Source: Anaerolineales bacterium
GTDB lineage: Bacteria > Chloroflexota > Anaerolineae > Anaerolineales > Villigracilaceae
Direction: 5' to 3'
Assembly (NCBI GenBank): GCA_016928525.1
Contig: JAFGKO010000381.1
Coordinates: 1 to 6,627, forward strand
Length of the DNA: 6,627 nt
The position numbers and the translations under genes are program-made. Within the stretch, counting starts at the first letter, position 1; each line of letters opens with the position of its first letter. A model generated the notes under the pieces. That model was not told the DNA's origin and did not search any database. It worked only from the letters and a program-made list of their open reading frames with translations. Positions 6,309-6,627 of the stretch are shown here, one piece after another.

Positions 6309-6627
6309 CTACCGGATCAGACGCAACAATTCCTTTTTCAGCGCATCCAGATTGTTGAAGCGACCGCTTACGGTTGGCAGTTCGACCACTTTAATAACGA
6401 GACGGTCACTGCGCTTGGAAACTCGGTCGCGGTCTTTGATCGGGTAGAAATAATCAAGCGATTGTTCCAGGCGTGTGCTAACCCGTTCATGTAATTCGGA
6501 CAGTCTTCCGGCAGATACCATCAGCACAAAATCCGTCGGCGTCAGGTGCCCGATAAAATCATCAGCGCCGCCTACTTCACGCATGGCATTATGCACCATT
6601 AGGCTGATGGCGCGCAACACATCGTCA
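6309..6627 (-). CDS. Degenerate GGDEF-type domain, C-terminal fragment (partial at window edge)
   Basis: The reading frame enters from outside the window and ends at TAG (6311-6309), leaving 105 visible residues. It begins DDVLRAISLMVHNAMRE, matching the D..L...a..l...vR helix of GGDEF domains. It continues with DDFIGHLTPTDFVLMV, where the active-site GGDEF loop is replaced by TPTDF (6542-6528). The rest (LEQSLDYFYPIKDRDR, then a beta strand LVIKVVELP) follows the usual C-terminal half of the fold. With the signature lost, diguanylate cyclase activity is unlikely; a sensory or protein-interaction role is more plausible. In related proteins this domain often follows a receiver domain, but that part would lie beyond the window. 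A GTG at 6620 is inside the domain and is not the real start. The glycosyltransferase gene follows seven bases downstream and may be co-transcribed. Confidence 0.7.
   Translation of the reverse strand, partial: DDVLRAISLMVHNAMREVGGADDFIGHLTPTDFVLMVSAGRLSELHERVSTRLEQSLDYFYPIKDRDRVSKRSDRLVIKVVELPTVSGRFNNLDALKKELLRLIR

Overview
This 6.6-kb chromosomal window looks bacterial and non-enterobacterial. The gene set suggests a Gram-positive-type or Chloroflexota (Anaerolineae-like) organism: a lipoprotein with DUF348, G5 and 3D domains, a LytR-CpsA-Psr (LCP) protein, KsgA/RsmA with an NIPYY catalytic motif, a DPM1-type glycosyltransferase, and a response-regulator-like protein with a degenerate GGDEF domain. 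The phylum is inferred from protein style and gene combination. No taxonomic marker search was possible.

Layout. (1) Positions 1-142 are a short intergenic region. At its left edge it carries a strong Shine-Dalgarno sequence on the minus strand, which implies a divergent gene starting just outside the window. (2) Positions 143-2249 hold two co-directional plus-strand genes in visibly more A+T-rich DNA. The first is a nucleotidyltransferase-fold protein with a helical C-terminal part. The second is a 404-residue protein with two nearly identical SH3b-like repeats, proline-rich linkers and an unrecognised C-terminal domain. These look like accessory genes. (3) Positions 2297-5542 are a tight plus-strand, G+C-rich operon: 3D-domain lipoprotein, 1-bp gap, LCP protein, 4-bp ATGA overlap, then rsmA. 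This resembles the yabE-rnmV-ksgA order of Bacillus and the rpfB-ksgA order of Actinobacteria, with an LCP gene in the rnmV position. (4) Positions 5543-6627 hold a convergent minus-strand pair: the 3' end of a degenerate GGDEF protein (running in from outside the window), followed 7 nt later by a polyprenol-phosphate mannosyltransferase-like GT2 with a TTG start.

Functionally, the middle operon joins cell-wall remodelling (3D and LCP proteins) to 16S rRNA maturation (RsmA). The minus-strand GT2 probably makes a lipid-linked sugar used in the same envelope compartment.

The most distinctive DNA feature is a run of four CACTGAY heptamers (5537-5564) exactly at the convergent junction. It supplies the stop codons of both rsmA and the glycosyltransferase, which abut with no base between them. 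No CRISPR array, transposase, tRNA, rRNA or clear intrinsic terminator was seen.
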